The notes beneath the pieces are model-generated. The model made no database searches, had not been told where the DNA came from, and saw only the letters and a list, made by a program, of their open reading frames with translations. Made by a program: the position numbers and the translations under genes. A stretch of 64,000 nucleotides of DNA from Rhizobiales bacterium CCH10-E5 (GTDB lineage Bacteria > Pseudomonadota > Alphaproteobacteria > Rhizobiales > Beijerinckiaceae): the NCBI GenBank assembly GCA_001556125.1, contig LSIG01000119.1:1-64000 (forward strand), written 5' to 3'. This document shows, piece after piece, positions 36,979 to 46,377 of this stretch. Numbering within the stretch: the first letter of the stretch is position 1; every line of letters begins with the position of its first letter.

Positions 36979-37494
36979 ATGCAGCCTCTGACCGGCCTGC
37001 CTGCGCTGTGGCGCAGGCTCTGCGACTTTTGCGACTGGATCGCCCGCGCCATCGTCGGCGGCTCCATCGCGGCCATCGTGCTGATCACGATCGCGGCGGT
37101 CTGGTACCGCTACGGGCTGGAGCGCCCGCTGTCCTGGACGGAGCAGGTCTGCCGGATCCTGTTCGTCTGGTCGGTCTTCGCGGGTGCGGCGGTGCTCTAC
37201 CGCAACATGCTGCACATCGCGATCGACATGTTCGTGCTGATGCTGCCGCAGCGGCTGCAGACGCTGGTGCTCTGGCTCAACCAGGGGCTCATCCTGCTGC
37301 TGTCCGTTCTGATGCTCTGGTTCGGGCTGCAGATCTCGATCGGCACGCTCGGTCAGACCTTCGGGGCGCTGGAGATCAGCCCCGCCACCTTCTATTTCGC
37401 CGCGCCCTTCTGCGCCGCGCTGATGATCGTGTTCTGGGTCGAAAAGCTGTTCGATCCGGCCCGTCGCGATCCGCTCGGCGACGTTCATCTCTAG
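36979..37494 (+). CDS. dctQ: TRAP transporter small permease subunit
   Basis: 171 residues with four membrane helices. DctQ features: IVGGSIAAIVLITIAAVWYRYG, RPLSWTEQVCRILFVWSVFAGA with the conserved EQ/W region, HIAIDMFVLMLP. ATG 36979 is chosen because it places helix one correctly; an upstream ATG at 36955 is also possible. It works with dctP (69 bp upstream) and dctM (26 bp downstream). Confidence 0.93.
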   Translation: MQPLTGLPALWRRLCDFCDWIARAIVGGSIAAIVLITIAAVWYRYGLERPLSWTEQVCRILFVWSVFAGAAVLYRNMLHIAIDMFVLMLPQRLQTLVLWLNQGLILLLSVLMLWFGLQISIGTLGQTFGALEISPATFYFAAPFCAALMIVFWVEKLFDPARRDPLGDVHL

Positions 37495-37520
37495 ACGGGC
37501 ATCTCTAGGAGACGATCCCC

Positions 37521-38804
37521 ATGGCCGGCGTCCTGATGCTCTCCTTCGGCGTGATGATGCTGCTGGGCCTGCCGATCGCCTTCGCGATGGCGCTGGCCGC
37601 CGTCATGACGATCGCCAACCACCCGACACTGCCCTTCTCGGTCTTCGTGCAGCGGGCGCTGATCGGTGCGGATTCCTATTCGCTGCTGGCGATCCCGTTC
37701 TTCATCCTGGCCGGCAACATCATGAATGTCGGCGGCATCACCGCCCGCATCATCAGCTTCGCCAATGCCTGCGTCGGCCGGTTCAGCGGCGGGCTCGGCC
37801 TCACCACCGTGATGTCCTGCATGGTCTTCTCCGGTGTGTCCGGCTCGGCGGTGGCGGATGCGACGGCGCTGGGCAAGGTGCTGATCCCGGGCATGAAGCG
37901 CTCCGGCTACGACCCCGGCTACGCCGCCGCCATCACGGCCTCGGCCTCGGTGATGGGGCCGATCATCCCGCCATCGATCCCGCTGGTGATCTACGCCCTC
38001 TCGGTCGGCAAGGGCGTGTCCGTCGCCGCCCTGTTTCTCGGCGGCGTCATTCCCGGCCTCCTGCTCGGCGGCGGTCTCGCCGTCGTCGTCTATCTGATCT
38101 CGCGCGCCCGGAAATACCCGGTCCACGAGGCGGTGCCGATGCGCGAGGTGCTGCGCTCCGGCAGCAAGGCGATCTGGGCGCTGATGATGCCCTTCGTCAT
38201 CCTGTTCGGCGTCACCGGCGGCGTCGTCACGGTGACGGAGAGCGCGGCCGTGGCGGTTCTCTATGCGCTCTTCGTCGCCATGGTCATCCATCGCGAACTG
38301 TCCTGGCGCCAGCTCTGGAGCATCTGCGTCCAGAGCGGGCTCGATTCCGCTGTGGTCATGATCATCATCGCCTTTGCCGCCGGCTTCGGCTGGCTCATGG
38401 CGGTGAGCGGCCTGCCGCGCGAGATTGCCGCGTGGATCGGAGCCTTTTCGGACAATCCCTGGGTCATCCTGATCCTGATCAACGTGCTGCTGCTGATCGT
38501 CGGCTGCTTCATGGAAGCGATCGCGGCCATGATCATCCTGATCCCGGTGCTGATCCCGATCGTCGAGGCGGTGGGGATCGACCTCGTTCATTTCGGGCTA
38601 GTGATCGTCTTCAACCTGATGCTCGGCCTGCTGACGCCACCCGTCGGCATTCTCCTCTACATCTGCGGGAACTTCGCCCAGGTGAAGATCGAGCGCGTCG
38701 TGCGGGAGGTGCTGCCTTTCCTGGGCGTCGGCTTCGGCGTGCTGGCGATCATCACCTTCGTTCCGGAAGTCGTCCTCTGGTTGCCACGGCTCGTGTTGCA
38801 GTGA
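37521..38804 (+). CDS. dctM: TRAP transporter large permease subunit
   Basis: 427 residues, about twelve membrane helices. Signature stretches are SLLAIPFFILAGNIMNVGGI, VFSGVSGSAVADATALGKVL, ASASVMGPIIPPSIPLVIY and LGLLTPPVGILLYI, which form the elevator transport domain. Last gene of the oxidoreductase-dctPQM operon. The 140 bp after its stop hold nothing I can name. Confidence 0.95.
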   Translation: MAGVLMLSFGVMMLLGLPIAFAMALAAVMTIANHPTLPFSVFVQRALIGADSYSLLAIPFFILAGNIMNVGGITARIISFANACVGRFSGGLGLTTVMSCMVFSGVSGSAVADATALGKVLIPGMKRSGYDPGYAAAITASASVMGPIIPPSIPLVIYALSVGKGVSVAALFLGGVIPGLLLGGGLAVVVYLISRARKYPVHEAVPMREVLRSGSKAIWALMMPFVILFGVTGGVVTVTESAAVAVLYALFVAMVIHRELSWRQLWSICVQSGLDSAVVMIIIAFAAGFGWLMAVSGLPREIAAWIGAFSDNPWVILILINVLLLIVGCFMEAIAAMIILIPVLIPIVEAVGIDLVHFGLVIVFNLMLGLLTPPVGILLYICGNFAQVKIERVVREVLPFLGVGFGVLAIITFVPEVVLWLPRLVLQ

Positions 38805-38944
38805 CCCGCGCTGCGAGGATGCGCGAGAGCCTCTCTTCGGCGGAGCGCCTCTTCGCGCCTGAGCACGCACAGTGCCGCTGGGGCGGCGCGGCGTTCCCTC
38901 GCCAGGACCATGCGCGGCCGGCGGTGCAGGCGGTCGCGACGCCG

Positions 38945-39271
38945 TCAGAGGCAATGCGCCGGTAGCAGCACGGGCGCCCCGGTGACGGCAAGCCCGCCGA
39001 GACCGGCCCAGCCGCCGACGAGCCAGGCACGCCGCAGCACCGGATCGGCGGTCGTGCCGCGGGCGCGCAGTGCCTGGCGTAAAGGCAGCAGGCTCAGCGC
39101 CAGACAGGACAACCAGAGCGGTATCAGCAGCCCGTTCAGCAGCGTGAAGGGGCCAAGCAGGAGGCGCTCGTCCCAGCCGAGGCCGCAGCCAAGGCCATGG
39201 GCGGCGTAGATCGCGTTGAAGCCCAGGGCCCAGATCAGCAGGCCGGCGAGGAGGCGCATCACCACCGCCAT
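38945..39271 (-). CDS. Small membrane protein of the cytochrome oxidase cluster
   Basis: 108 residues with three hydrophobic segments (LLAGLLIWALGFNAIYAAHG, LLLGPFTLLNGLLIPLWLSC, LVGGWAGLGGLAVTGAPVLL). The AAHGLGCGLGW stretch recurs, to my memory, in small proteins next to coxA-coxC fusions of alphaproteobacteria. The start is ATG 39271, or ATG 39259 which overlaps the oxidase stop by one base. It may be an accessory subunit or assembly factor; unproven. Confidence 0.75.
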   Translation of the reverse strand: MAVVMRLLAGLLIWALGFNAIYAAHGLGCGLGWDERLLLGPFTLLNGLLIPLWLSCLALSLLPLRQALRARGTTADPVLRRAWLVGGWAGLGGLAVTGAPVLLPAHCL

Positions 39272-41760
39272 GACGCCCCCGCTGGCAGGGCGATGGCGGC
39301 GAGCGAGACGATCATCGCGAGCACGCCATAGCGGAGCCAGAGCCGCGCCACCCGCGGCTCGAGCAGCCGGGCCGGCGAGACATAGCCCTGCGCCAGTCGC
39401 CGGCGGACGAAGAGCAGCATGACGAGCGCGATCAGCCCATGCACGGCGCCATAGATCAGCAGCACCCAGACAACCGCGCCATAGGCATGGCTCTGCGGGC
39501 TCGGCAGGCCGAGCCAGCCGAAGGCAGCCAGCGCCGCCAGGCCCGCGGCCAGGCCTGCGGCCGCGACAGCATAGGCGGCCCGAGCCCGGTCGAAGCGCCT
39601 CTCACTCGCGGCAGCGAGAGCGGTGTGGTCGGCCAGAAGGGCAGCCAATCCTCCCGCCAGGGCCAGGGTTCCTGCCATGAGCGAGGGCTGCGCCAGCACG
39701 GGCGGAGGCCATCCCGCGCCGACGGTGGCGAGAAAGGCGTAGCCGAAGAGGAGCGAGGCGAAGAAGGTCGCGTCCGTCACCAGCGCGAACATGCTGCCCC
39801 ACCAACCCGGCGCCTCTGCCGATTCATGATGAGGCACGGCGCACTCGCCACGGCCGAGCGGAATGGGACCCAGATCGGCCCGTGTTCCCAGTCCGGCCGC
39901 CCAGTGCCATCCGAGGACGACGAGACCCGCCAGCGCCACCGGCGCTGCCATGTAGAAGCCGAGCAGCAGCGAGAGGAAGAAGCCCCCCGTGACGGCCGCC
40001 GTCACGATCGGCAGCCAGGAATTGCCGGGCACGATGACGATCTCGCTGACCGCGCCCGAGACGATGTCGACGCCGGTCGTCTCGCGCAGCCCGTCGCGGG
40101 TCCGCCCGAGATAGCCTTCGCCCTGGGCGAGGCTTCGGGCCAGCGCATGGCGCCGGTCGAGCGGCTCGCGGCTGTCGACCTGCGGAAGGCTGGCGAGGTT
40201 GTAGCTCGGCGCCGGGATCGGCAGCGCCCATTCGAGCGTACCCGCCCGCCAGGGATTGCGTCCGGAGCGCCGACCGAACAGCGCCGCGAGGCTGAAATCG
40301 ATGACGGCGACGGCGACGCCGATCGCCATGATGAAGGAGCCGACCGAAGAGAGCAGGTTGGGCCAGTCCCAGCCGAGGCCGGTCTCGTAGCTGGAGACAC
40401 GCCGCGGCATGCCGAGCAGCCCGGTCAGATGCATCGCCAGGAAGGTCAGGTTGAAGCCGGCGAAGATCAGCCAGAAGGCGAGCTTCCCGAGCAGCGGGTG
40501 GCTCCTGCGCGCGATCAGGCGCGGCAGCCAGTAATGCAGCCCGGCCAGCATCGGGAAGACGAAGCCGCCGATCAGGACATAGTGCAGATGGGCCGTGACG
40601 AAGGCGGTGTCATGGACCTGCCAGTTCAACGGCACCATGGCGAGCATCACGCCCGTCAGCCCGCCGATCAGGAAATTGAAGAAGAAGCCGGCGATGTAGA
40701 GCATCGGCAGCCGCATCTGCGGCTGCCCGGCCCACATCGTCGCCAGCCAGGCGAAGAGCTGGACCACGGTGGGCACCGCCACCAGCGCCGAGGCCGCCGA
40801 GAACAGCGCCAGCGCCAGATGCGGGATGCCGGTCGCGAACATGTGGTGGACCCAGAGCCCGAAGCTGAAGAAGCCGAGCACGAGGATTGAGCCCACGACC
40901 CAGGCATAGCCGACCAGCGGATGGCGGACCATGACCGGCAGGACGGTCGAGATCACCCCGGCCGCGGGCAGGAAGATGATGTAGACCTCCGGATGGCCGA
41001 ACAGCCAGAACAGATGCTGCCAGAGCAGCGGGTGGCCGCCCCGCGCCGGATCGAAGAAGGGCCAGCCGAAGGCGCGCTCGATCTCGAGCAGCGTGGAGGC
41101 CAGGATCAGCGGCGGAAACCCGACCACCATCATCAGCGCCGTGACCAGGATGTACCAGGCGAAGATCGGCATCTTGCCGAGCGACATGCCCGGCGCGCGC
41201 AGCTTGAGCACGGTGACGGTGATCTCGATCGAGGCGCAGACGGCCGAAATCTCGACGAAGGTGATGCCGAGCAGCCAGACATCGGCATTGATGCCGGGCG
41301 TGTAAGTCTTCGATGCGAGCGGCGTGTACATGAACCAGCCGCCGTCGGGCGCCAGCCCCAGCGCCATCGCGGCGAGCAGGATGAAGCCGCCGAAGAGATA
41401 GCACCACCAGCCGAAGGCGGAGAGGCGCGGAAAGGCCAGGTCGCGCGAGCCGAGCAGCTTCGGCAGCATGTACATGGCGAGCCCCTCGAAGAAGGGGATC
41501 GCGAACATGAACATCATCAGGCTGCCATGCATCGTGAAGATCTGGTTGTAGATCTCTGGCCCGACGAAGGCCGAGCGCGGCGTCGCCAGCTGCGCCCGGA
41601 TCAGCATGGCGAGGATGCCGCCGACGGCGAAGTAGACACCCGCCGCGACCATGAAGCGGATGCCGAGATCGCTGTGATTGACGTTGGTGAGAACGCCTTT
41701 CCAGCCGCTCTGCCGCCGCCAGATCGCATCGAGTTCGGCGTGGAGCTTGAGCGCGCTCAT
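39259..41760 (-). CDS. ctaD: Cytochrome c oxidase subunit I fused to subunit III
   Basis: 833 residues. The first ~550 are subunit I: FMFAIPFFEGLAMYMLPKLLG, the CuB/tyrosine motif WLFGHPEVYIIFLPAAG, HHMFATG and TAHLHYVLIGG with haem and copper ligands. The remainder is a subunit III-like part (WWGSMFALVTDATFFASLLFGYAFL). Fused I-III oxidases occur in the caa3-like branch. It is inserted in the inner membrane and pairs with CoxB, whose stop overlaps its start by 4 bp. Confidence 0.95.
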   Translation of the reverse strand: MSALKLHAELDAIWRRQSGWKGVLTNVNHSDLGIRFMVAAGVYFAVGGILAMLIRAQLATPRSAFVGPEIYNQIFTMHGSLMMFMFAIPFFEGLAMYMLPKLLGSRDLAFPRLSAFGWWCYLFGGFILLAAMALGLAPDGGWFMYTPLASKTYTPGINADVWLLGITFVEISAVCASIEITVTVLKLRAPGMSLGKMPIFAWYILVTALMMVVGFPPLILASTLLEIERAFGWPFFDPARGGHPLLWQHLFWLFGHPEVYIIFLPAAGVISTVLPVMVRHPLVGYAWVVGSILVLGFFSFGLWVHHMFATGIPHLALALFSAASALVAVPTVVQLFAWLATMWAGQPQMRLPMLYIAGFFFNFLIGGLTGVMLAMVPLNWQVHDTAFVTAHLHYVLIGGFVFPMLAGLHYWLPRLIARRSHPLLGKLAFWLIFAGFNLTFLAMHLTGLLGMPRRVSSYETGLGWDWPNLLSSVGSFIMAIGVAVAVIDFSLAALFGRRSGRNPWRAGTLEWALPIPAPSYNLASLPQVDSREPLDRRHALARSLAQGEGYLGRTRDGLRETTGVDIVSGAVSEIVIVPGNSWLPIVTAAVTGGFFLSLLLGFYMAAPVALAGLVVLGWHWAAGLGTRADLGPIPLGRGECAVPHHESAEAPGWWGSMFALVTDATFFASLLFGYAFLATVGAGWPPPVLAQPSLMAGTLALAGGLAALLADHTALAAASERRFDRARAAYAVAAAGLAAGLAALAAFGWLGLPSPQSHAYGAVVWVLLIYGAVHGLIALVMLLFVRRRLAQGYVSPARLLEPRVARLWLRYGVLAMIVSLAAIALPAGASWRW

Positions 41761-42470
41761 GGACGGTCTCCGCCAGCGAGCTTCGCCCAGGCCGCCTCGT
41801 CATGGGCGAGGACGCTGAAATTCATGACACTGTGGCCGGTGCCACAGAACTCGGCGCAGACGCCGCCATAGCGCCCCGGTACGTCGGCGCGCAGCAGGAT
41901 GCGGTTGCGGCTGCCGGGGATGGCGTCGATCTTGCCGCCGAGCCGCGGCACCCAGAAGCTGTGGATCACATCCGCGCTGGTGACGAAGACCTCGACGCTG
42001 CGCCCGGCCGGGATGTCGAGCACGTCGGCGCGCGTGACGGAACCTCCCGGGCCCTGGCGGGTAAACTCCCAGCGCCATTGTCGGGCCTGCGCCTCGACGC
42101 GGAGCGCCGGCACCTCGCGGGCGCCGGTGATGCGCTCGCCGAGCACCACCGCATAGACCGTGGCGACGCTGAGCAGGACCAGCGGGAAGACCAGTCCGCC
42201 GCCGACGAGGAACAGGCGCAGCGACGGCGCCGGCCTGCGGCGACGGCGCCAGGCCAGGAGGAACAGCCCGAAGATGACGACGAAGGACAGGATCGAGAGC
42301 GCGAGCAGCACGGTCATCAGCGTGAGGATGCTGTCCGCCGCCGGGCCGGCAGGATCGAGCACGGAGAGAGGGCCTCTGCACGCCCCGCAAGCGATGCCGG
42401 CCGTCGCGATGGGGGCGAGGCGATGAGCCCGCCGCGCCCCGACACCGACCAGGCGCTGGATCCGCTGCAT
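41757..42470 (-). CDS. coxB: Cytochrome c oxidase subunit II (CuA), lipoprotein-like leader
   Basis: 237 residues from the only plausible ATG, 42470. The leader ends in a degenerate lipobox before C31 (ACGAC-RGPLSVLDPAGP), like lipid-anchored CoxB proteins. One membrane helix (TVLLALSILSFVVIFGLFLLAW) and a second (LVFPLVLLSVATVYAVVLG) are followed by the cupredoxin domain: QWRWEF, IHSFWVPRLGGKID and the CuA site CAEFCGTGHSVM. No haem c CXXCH domain is present. The first 48 bp overlap the 5' end of the divergent DUF2231 gene. Confidence 0.88.
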   Translation of the reverse strand: MQRIQRLVGVGARRAHRLAPIATAGIACGACRGPLSVLDPAGPAADSILTLMTVLLALSILSFVVIFGLFLLAWRRRRRPAPSLRLFLVGGGLVFPLVLLSVATVYAVVLGERITGAREVPALRVEAQARQWRWEFTRQGPGGSVTRADVLDIPAGRSVEVFVTSADVIHSFWVPRLGGKIDAIPGSRNRILLRADVPGRYGGVCAEFCGTGHSVMNFSVLAHDEAAWAKLAGGDRP

Positions 42471-42935
42471 GCGGAAAAGGTGCTGAGCGATACCGACACC
42501 CGCGTCGCCGTCGCAGGCCACCCGATCCATGCGATGTTGGTTGCCTTCCCGATTTCGCTGACGATGTGCACGCTCGGCGCCGACCTGTTCTACTGGTGGA
42601 CCGGCGACATCTTCTGGACGCGCGTCGCGCTCTGGGCGATCGGTGCCGCTTTCCTGATCGGACTGCTGGCGGGGCTTTCGGGCACCGTCGAACTGCTGCT
42701 GGTCCCGGGTATCCGAACGCGCCCGCCGAGCTGGACGCATTTCGTCATCGCGGTCGCGCTGCTCAGCATGCTCGGCGCCAATTTCGGCTACCGGCTCAGC
42801 GGCTACGAGGACGCGGTGCTGCCATTCGGCATTCTGCTGTCGGTGCTGTGTGCCGGTTTCACTGGGCTGACGGGCTGGCATGGCGGGAAGCTCGTCTTCG
42901 ACTACCGGCTCGGCGCCGGCGGCAGCAAAAGCTGA
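42423..42935 (+). CDS. DUF2231 membrane protein embedded in the oxidase operon (opposite strand)
   Basis: 170 residues. The family core starts at VAVAGHPIHAMLVAFPISL with the conserved HPxH and continues through four membrane helices (LALWAIGAAFLIGLLAGLSG-like segment, HFVIAVALLSMLGANFGYRLSG). ATG 42423 gives a 5' overlap of 48 bp with coxB; GTG 42479 would avoid it. Its 3' end overlaps the copD/hemJ-like gene by 34 bp. DUF2231 proteins may bind haem or metal; unproven. Confidence 0.85.
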   Translation: MSPPRPDTDQALDPLHAEKVLSDTDTRVAVAGHPIHAMLVAFPISLTMCTLGADLFYWWTGDIFWTRVALWAIGAAFLIGLLAGLSGTVELLLVPGIRTRPPSWTHFVIAVALLSMLGANFGYRLSGYEDAVLPFGILLSVLCAGFTGLTGWHGGKLVFDYRLGAGGSKS

Positions 42936-43396
42936 CGGTTGAGGGGCTGCTGCAGCCAGTCCGGCATCAGCGCGGCGTCGAGATGCGGCTTGGCGAGCAC
43001 GACGAGCAGGATCGCGGTCATGATGGCGAGGCCCGCGGACAGCAACAGCGCCGGCGGCACGGCGGGGCGGACATAGCCCTCTTCGCCCAGCCGCGCGACG
43101 CAATGCCCGACATAGGTGTGCAGCACGACCAGCCCGCCGATCAGCGCCAGCTTGGCGAACATCCAGGGCTCGAACACCCAGCGGGCGAAGATCAGGCTGC
43201 CGCCCGCGATCGTGGCGAGGACGGCGGCCGGACTGACGCAGAAATTATAGCCGAAATGGGCGAAGATCCGCATCCGCGCCGCCTCGCCGGCCCGCACGGG
43301 ATTGTCGGCCCGCGCCAGCAGCAGGGGCAACAACAGCAGGCCGCCGCACCAGACCAACAGGGCGGTGATGTGCAGGAATTTGAGCCAGGCGATCAT
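42902..43396 (-). CDS. CopD/HemJ-like membrane protein
   Basis: 164 residues from ATG 43396, which overlaps the ctaG stop (ATGA). Four or five membrane helices with the family opening WLKFLHITALLVWCGGLLLLP and a conserved-type His in HFGYNFCVSPAAVLATIAGG and VVLHTYVGHC. HemJ oxidises protoporphyrinogen and CopD moves copper; either activity would support oxidase assembly. I cannot choose between them. Confidence 0.8.
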   Translation of the reverse strand: MIAWLKFLHITALLVWCGGLLLLPLLLARADNPVRAGEAARMRIFAHFGYNFCVSPAAVLATIAGGSLIFARWVFEPWMFAKLALIGGLVVLHTYVGHCVARLGEEGYVRPAVPPALLLSAGLAIMTAILLVVLAKPHLDAALMPDWLQQPLNRQLLLPPAPSR

Positions 43397-44118
43397 GGGA
43401 AGGCCGCCCGGTCGAGCCGCCTGGCAGTCCACAGGGCATAACCGCCATAGATAAAGAAGGCCGGCACCCACATCAGCAGCCCGGCGAACTGCTGGTCTTG
43501 CAGCGGATCGAGGCCCCAGAGCAGCGCGCCCGCGGCGTGGACCGGGTAGAGCGGTGTCGGGGCGAGTGTGAGCAGCGCCCCCAACAGGCCCATTTGCCCG
43601 GCCCCTGCCGCGATCGCCAGCAGCGCCGTCACCGGCGTGGTCCGCGCCGACATCACATTGCGCCAGAACCAGACGAAGCTCGCCAGCAGGAACACCTGCA
43701 TCAGCCAGTAGAGGCCCCCGTCGCGATAAAGCGCCTCATAGAGCGCCGGCCAGTGCCACAACCACAGCGCAAGGCTCGACAGACCAAGCGGCGCCGCAAC
43801 GCCGGAGGGCCGCCCTGCCGGGAATGCGACAGCCAGGAGCGGCGCGGCCAGCGCAGCCAGGGCCAGATGATGCAGGCCCCGCGCTGCAAACAGCGCCGAG
43901 GCGAGCGCGCAGAGCGGCGACACGAAAACGATGGTCAGCACCGCGACCGCGGCAAGCCCCGCGAGGCGGCACCGGTCCCGCAGACCTAGGGCGGCTGCGG
44001 CAGCCAGCGCCAGCACCATCAAGAGGGGAGGGTCGAAATTCCAGGTGGCAAGGAGATCGGCGGGGGCGGGTGGCAGCCCGCAATAGGGAACGACACTTCC
44101 GACCGACACCCGAACCAC
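43393..44118 (-). CDS. ctaG: Cytochrome c oxidase assembly protein, caa3-type CtaG
   Basis: 241 residues, about seven membrane helices. caa3_CtaG features: RGLHHLALAALAAPLLAV, WLWHWPALYEALYRDGGLYWL, NVMSARTTPVTALL, LDPLQDQQFAGLLMWVPAFF. These proteins help form the copper centres of the oxidase. It is first gene of the ctaG-copD/hemJ-coxB-coxAC operon. The start at 44118 is the first Met in frame. Confidence 0.9.
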   Translation of the reverse strand: MVRVSVGSVVPYCGLPPAPADLLATWNFDPPLLMVLALAAAAALGLRDRCRLAGLAAVAVLTIVFVSPLCALASALFAARGLHHLALAALAAPLLAVAFPAGRPSGVAAPLGLSSLALWLWHWPALYEALYRDGGLYWLMQVFLLASFVWFWRNVMSARTTPVTALLAIAAGAGQMGLLGALLTLAPTPLYPVHAAGALLWGLDPLQDQQFAGLLMWVPAFFIYGGYALWTARRLDRAAFP

Positions 44119-44335
44119 CTCCCCGGACCGCGCGACCCCGGCCAGGGAATGGGGTCACCAGTCAGGAATACGCGAAGCGCCGCGCGAGGTTCCCTAAGCT
44201 GGGGGTCCCGATCGCTGCTTGAAACGGTCGTGCTTGCGGGCGGCGCGCGCCTTCACACGTCCGTGACCTCCCGGAACCAGCGCGTGATCCATCAGTAGGG
44301 TCCAGAGTTCCTCGCACCAAAGGCAAGCCGTTCGC

Positions 44336-44746
44336 ATGACCTATCAACACGCCCGGTTCGACCGGCATCGCCCGATCGACCTCGTCTCGTCGGCCTTGCT
44401 GTCGTTTCCCGTCGCCTGCTTCACGCTCACGGTTCTCACCGACGTCGCCTACTGGCAGACGCTCAATCTGCTGTGGCTGCATTTCTCGGAATGGCTGCTG
44501 TTCGCCGGTCTGGTCTTCGGCGCGTTTGCGCTGCTGACGCTGGCGATCGATTTTGCCGTCCACCGCGTCCGGCCGGCCTGGTCGGCTGTCCTCGCCGGGA
44601 TCGTGGTTCTGCTGCTCGCCACGCTCAACAGCTTCATCCACACGGCCGATGGCTGGACCGCGGTCATGCCATACGGGCTGACCGTGTCGGTGCTGACCGT
44701 CGTCGTGATGATCGCCACCGCCTGGCTGGGAGCGCGCCATGACTGA
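44336..44746 (+). CDS. DUF2231 family membrane protein next to PQQ dehydrogenase
   Basis: 136 residues with four membrane helices (LVSSALLSFPVACFTLTVLT, FSEWLLFAGLVFGAFALLTL, WSAVLAGIVVLLLATLNSFI, LTVSVLTVVVMIATAWLG). It overlaps the start of the sorbosone-dehydrogenase gene by 8 bp. In other genomes membrane proteins of this family accompany PQQ-dependent dehydrogenases and may be an electron-transfer partner. The 217 bp upstream separate it from divergent ctaG and must hold promoters for both. Confidence 0.85.
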   Translation: MTYQHARFDRHRPIDLVSSALLSFPVACFTLTVLTDVAYWQTLNLLWLHFSEWLLFAGLVFGAFALLTLAIDFAVHRVRPAWSAVLAGIVVLLLATLNSFIHTADGWTAVMPYGLTVSVLTVVVMIATAWLGARHD

Positions 44747-46274
44747 GACTTCCCGCCTGTCCCTGATCGCACTCGCGTCCAGCTGCCTCGTTCTGGCGGG
44801 CTGCAACGACGAGAGCTTCGACGTGTCGAAGCAGTACGGACCCGATCCGGTGCTGCCGGCTCCGAGTTCGGACCTGCTGCCTGCTCTCAAGGTGGCCGAG
44901 GTGGTCGGCTGGCGCGATGGCCAGGCCCCGCGCGTGCCGGAAGGTCTCGTGGTAACCCCCTTCGCGAAGGGTCTCGCCAACCCCCGGACGGTGCATACCC
45001 TGCCGAATGGCGACGTGCTCGTCGTTCAGTCGAAGGCTCCGCCCGGAAAGCCCATCAACCGTCCCAAGGACATCATCCGCAACTTCATCATGTCGATCGC
45101 TTCGGGCAGCCCGGAAGGGCAGCCGGAGACGAACCGGATCACGCTTCTGCGCGACACGGACCGCAATGGCACGGTCGACGAGCGCGTCGAGCTGCTCACG
45201 GGGCTCAATTCGCCCTTCGGCGTCGCCTGGTACGAGGACACGCTCTATGTCGCCGCGGCCGATGCGATCCTGAGCTATCCCTATGCGCTCGGGCAGACCG
45301 CGATCGACGCGCAACCGACCGTCCTGACGCCGTTACCGGGCGGGCCGATCAACCATCACTGGACCAAGGATCTCGCGCTCAGTCCCGACGGCCGCTTCCT
45401 ATACGCGTCGGTCGGCTCCAATTCCAATGCCGGCGAACGCGGGCTGGAGGCCGAGAAGGGCCGGGCCGCGATCTGGCAGGTTGATCGCCGCACGGGGTCG
45501 GCGCGCGTCTTCGCATCGGGTCTGCGCAACCCGAACGGGCTGAACTTCCATCCCGAAACGGGCCAGCTCTGGACCGTCGTCAACGAGCGCGACGAACTCG
45601 GGGGTAATCTCGTGCCGGATTATCTGACCTCCGTTCGCGAGGGGGCCTTCTACGGGTGGCCCTGGAGCTACTACGGCCAGCATGTGGACCAGCGCGTGGT
45701 TCCGCCACGTCCCGATCTGGTCGCGAAGGCGATCTCGCCGGATTACGCGCTGACGAGCCATGTCGCTGCGCTGGGGCTGGCCTTCACCCATGATTCCGCC
45801 ATGCCGGCGGCCTATCGCAACGGCGCCTTCGTCGGCAACCGCGGCAGCTGGAACCGCAATGCCTTCAACGGCTACAAGGTGATCTTCATCCCCTTCGAGA
45901 ACGGTCGCCCCACCGGCATGCCGCGGGATGTCGTGACGGGGTTCCTCGAGGGCGAACAGGCGCGGGGGCGGCCGGTCGGCCTGGCGATGGACGGGACGGG
46001 CGCGCTGCTGATTGCCGACGATGCCGGCAACACGGTCTGGCGCGTCGCGGCAGCGGATGGATCGACCACCCCCCAGCCGATCCCTACGGACCGCGTCACG
46101 GCCCAGGCCGCATCGGCGCCGCAGAATGCCGCGGCGCCGGATTCGAGGCGTCCGACCGGCGAGGCCCCGCCAGTCGGCGCGCGGTCCCAGCCGCCGCAGA
46201 CCGACATCGCACCGGCGGTCGGCCCGGAAGACGGTGCCGGGGCGGCACAGGGACCAAAACCGACGGCGCCGTGA
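44739..46274 (+). CDS. PQQ-dependent sorbosone dehydrogenase family lipoprotein
   Basis: 511 residues. A lipoprotein leader (LIALASSCLVLAGC) anchors it outside the inner membrane. The six-bladed beta-propeller of soluble-type PQQ sugar dehydrogenases follows: GLANPRTVHTLPNGDVLVVQ, FGVAWYEDTLYVAAADAI, HHWTKDLALSPDGRFLYASVGSNS, ASGLRNPNGLNFHPETGQLW and NERDELGG. From about residue 440 there is a Pro/Ala-rich tail of some 70 residues that is not part of the fold. Gene order with pqqA-E right after supports PQQ as cofactor; the oxidised substrate is unknown. Confidence 0.92.
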   Translation: MTETSRLSLIALASSCLVLAGCNDESFDVSKQYGPDPVLPAPSSDLLPALKVAEVVGWRDGQAPRVPEGLVVTPFAKGLANPRTVHTLPNGDVLVVQSKAPPGKPINRPKDIIRNFIMSIASGSPEGQPETNRITLLRDTDRNGTVDERVELLTGLNSPFGVAWYEDTLYVAAADAILSYPYALGQTAIDAQPTVLTPLPGGPINHHWTKDLALSPDGRFLYASVGSNSNAGERGLEAEKGRAAIWQVDRRTGSARVFASGLRNPNGLNFHPETGQLWTVVNERDELGGNLVPDYLTSVREGAFYGWPWSYYGQHVDQRVVPPRPDLVAKAISPDYALTSHVAALGLAFTHDSAMPAAYRNGAFVGNRGSWNRNAFNGYKVIFIPFENGRPTGMPRDVVTGFLEGEQARGRPVGLAMDGTGALLIADDAGNTVWRVAAADGSTTPQPIPTDRVTAQAASAPQNAAAPDSRRPTGEAPPVGARSQPPQTDIAPAVGPEDGAGAAQGPKPTAP

Positions 46275-46377
46275 GCGCGTATACCGACACGGAAAGCCGC
46301 GCCATCATGGCGCATGCCCAAGCCGGACCTTCACACCGGGCCGGCGCGTTACCTCTGTATCGTTGAAAGGAGACGTC

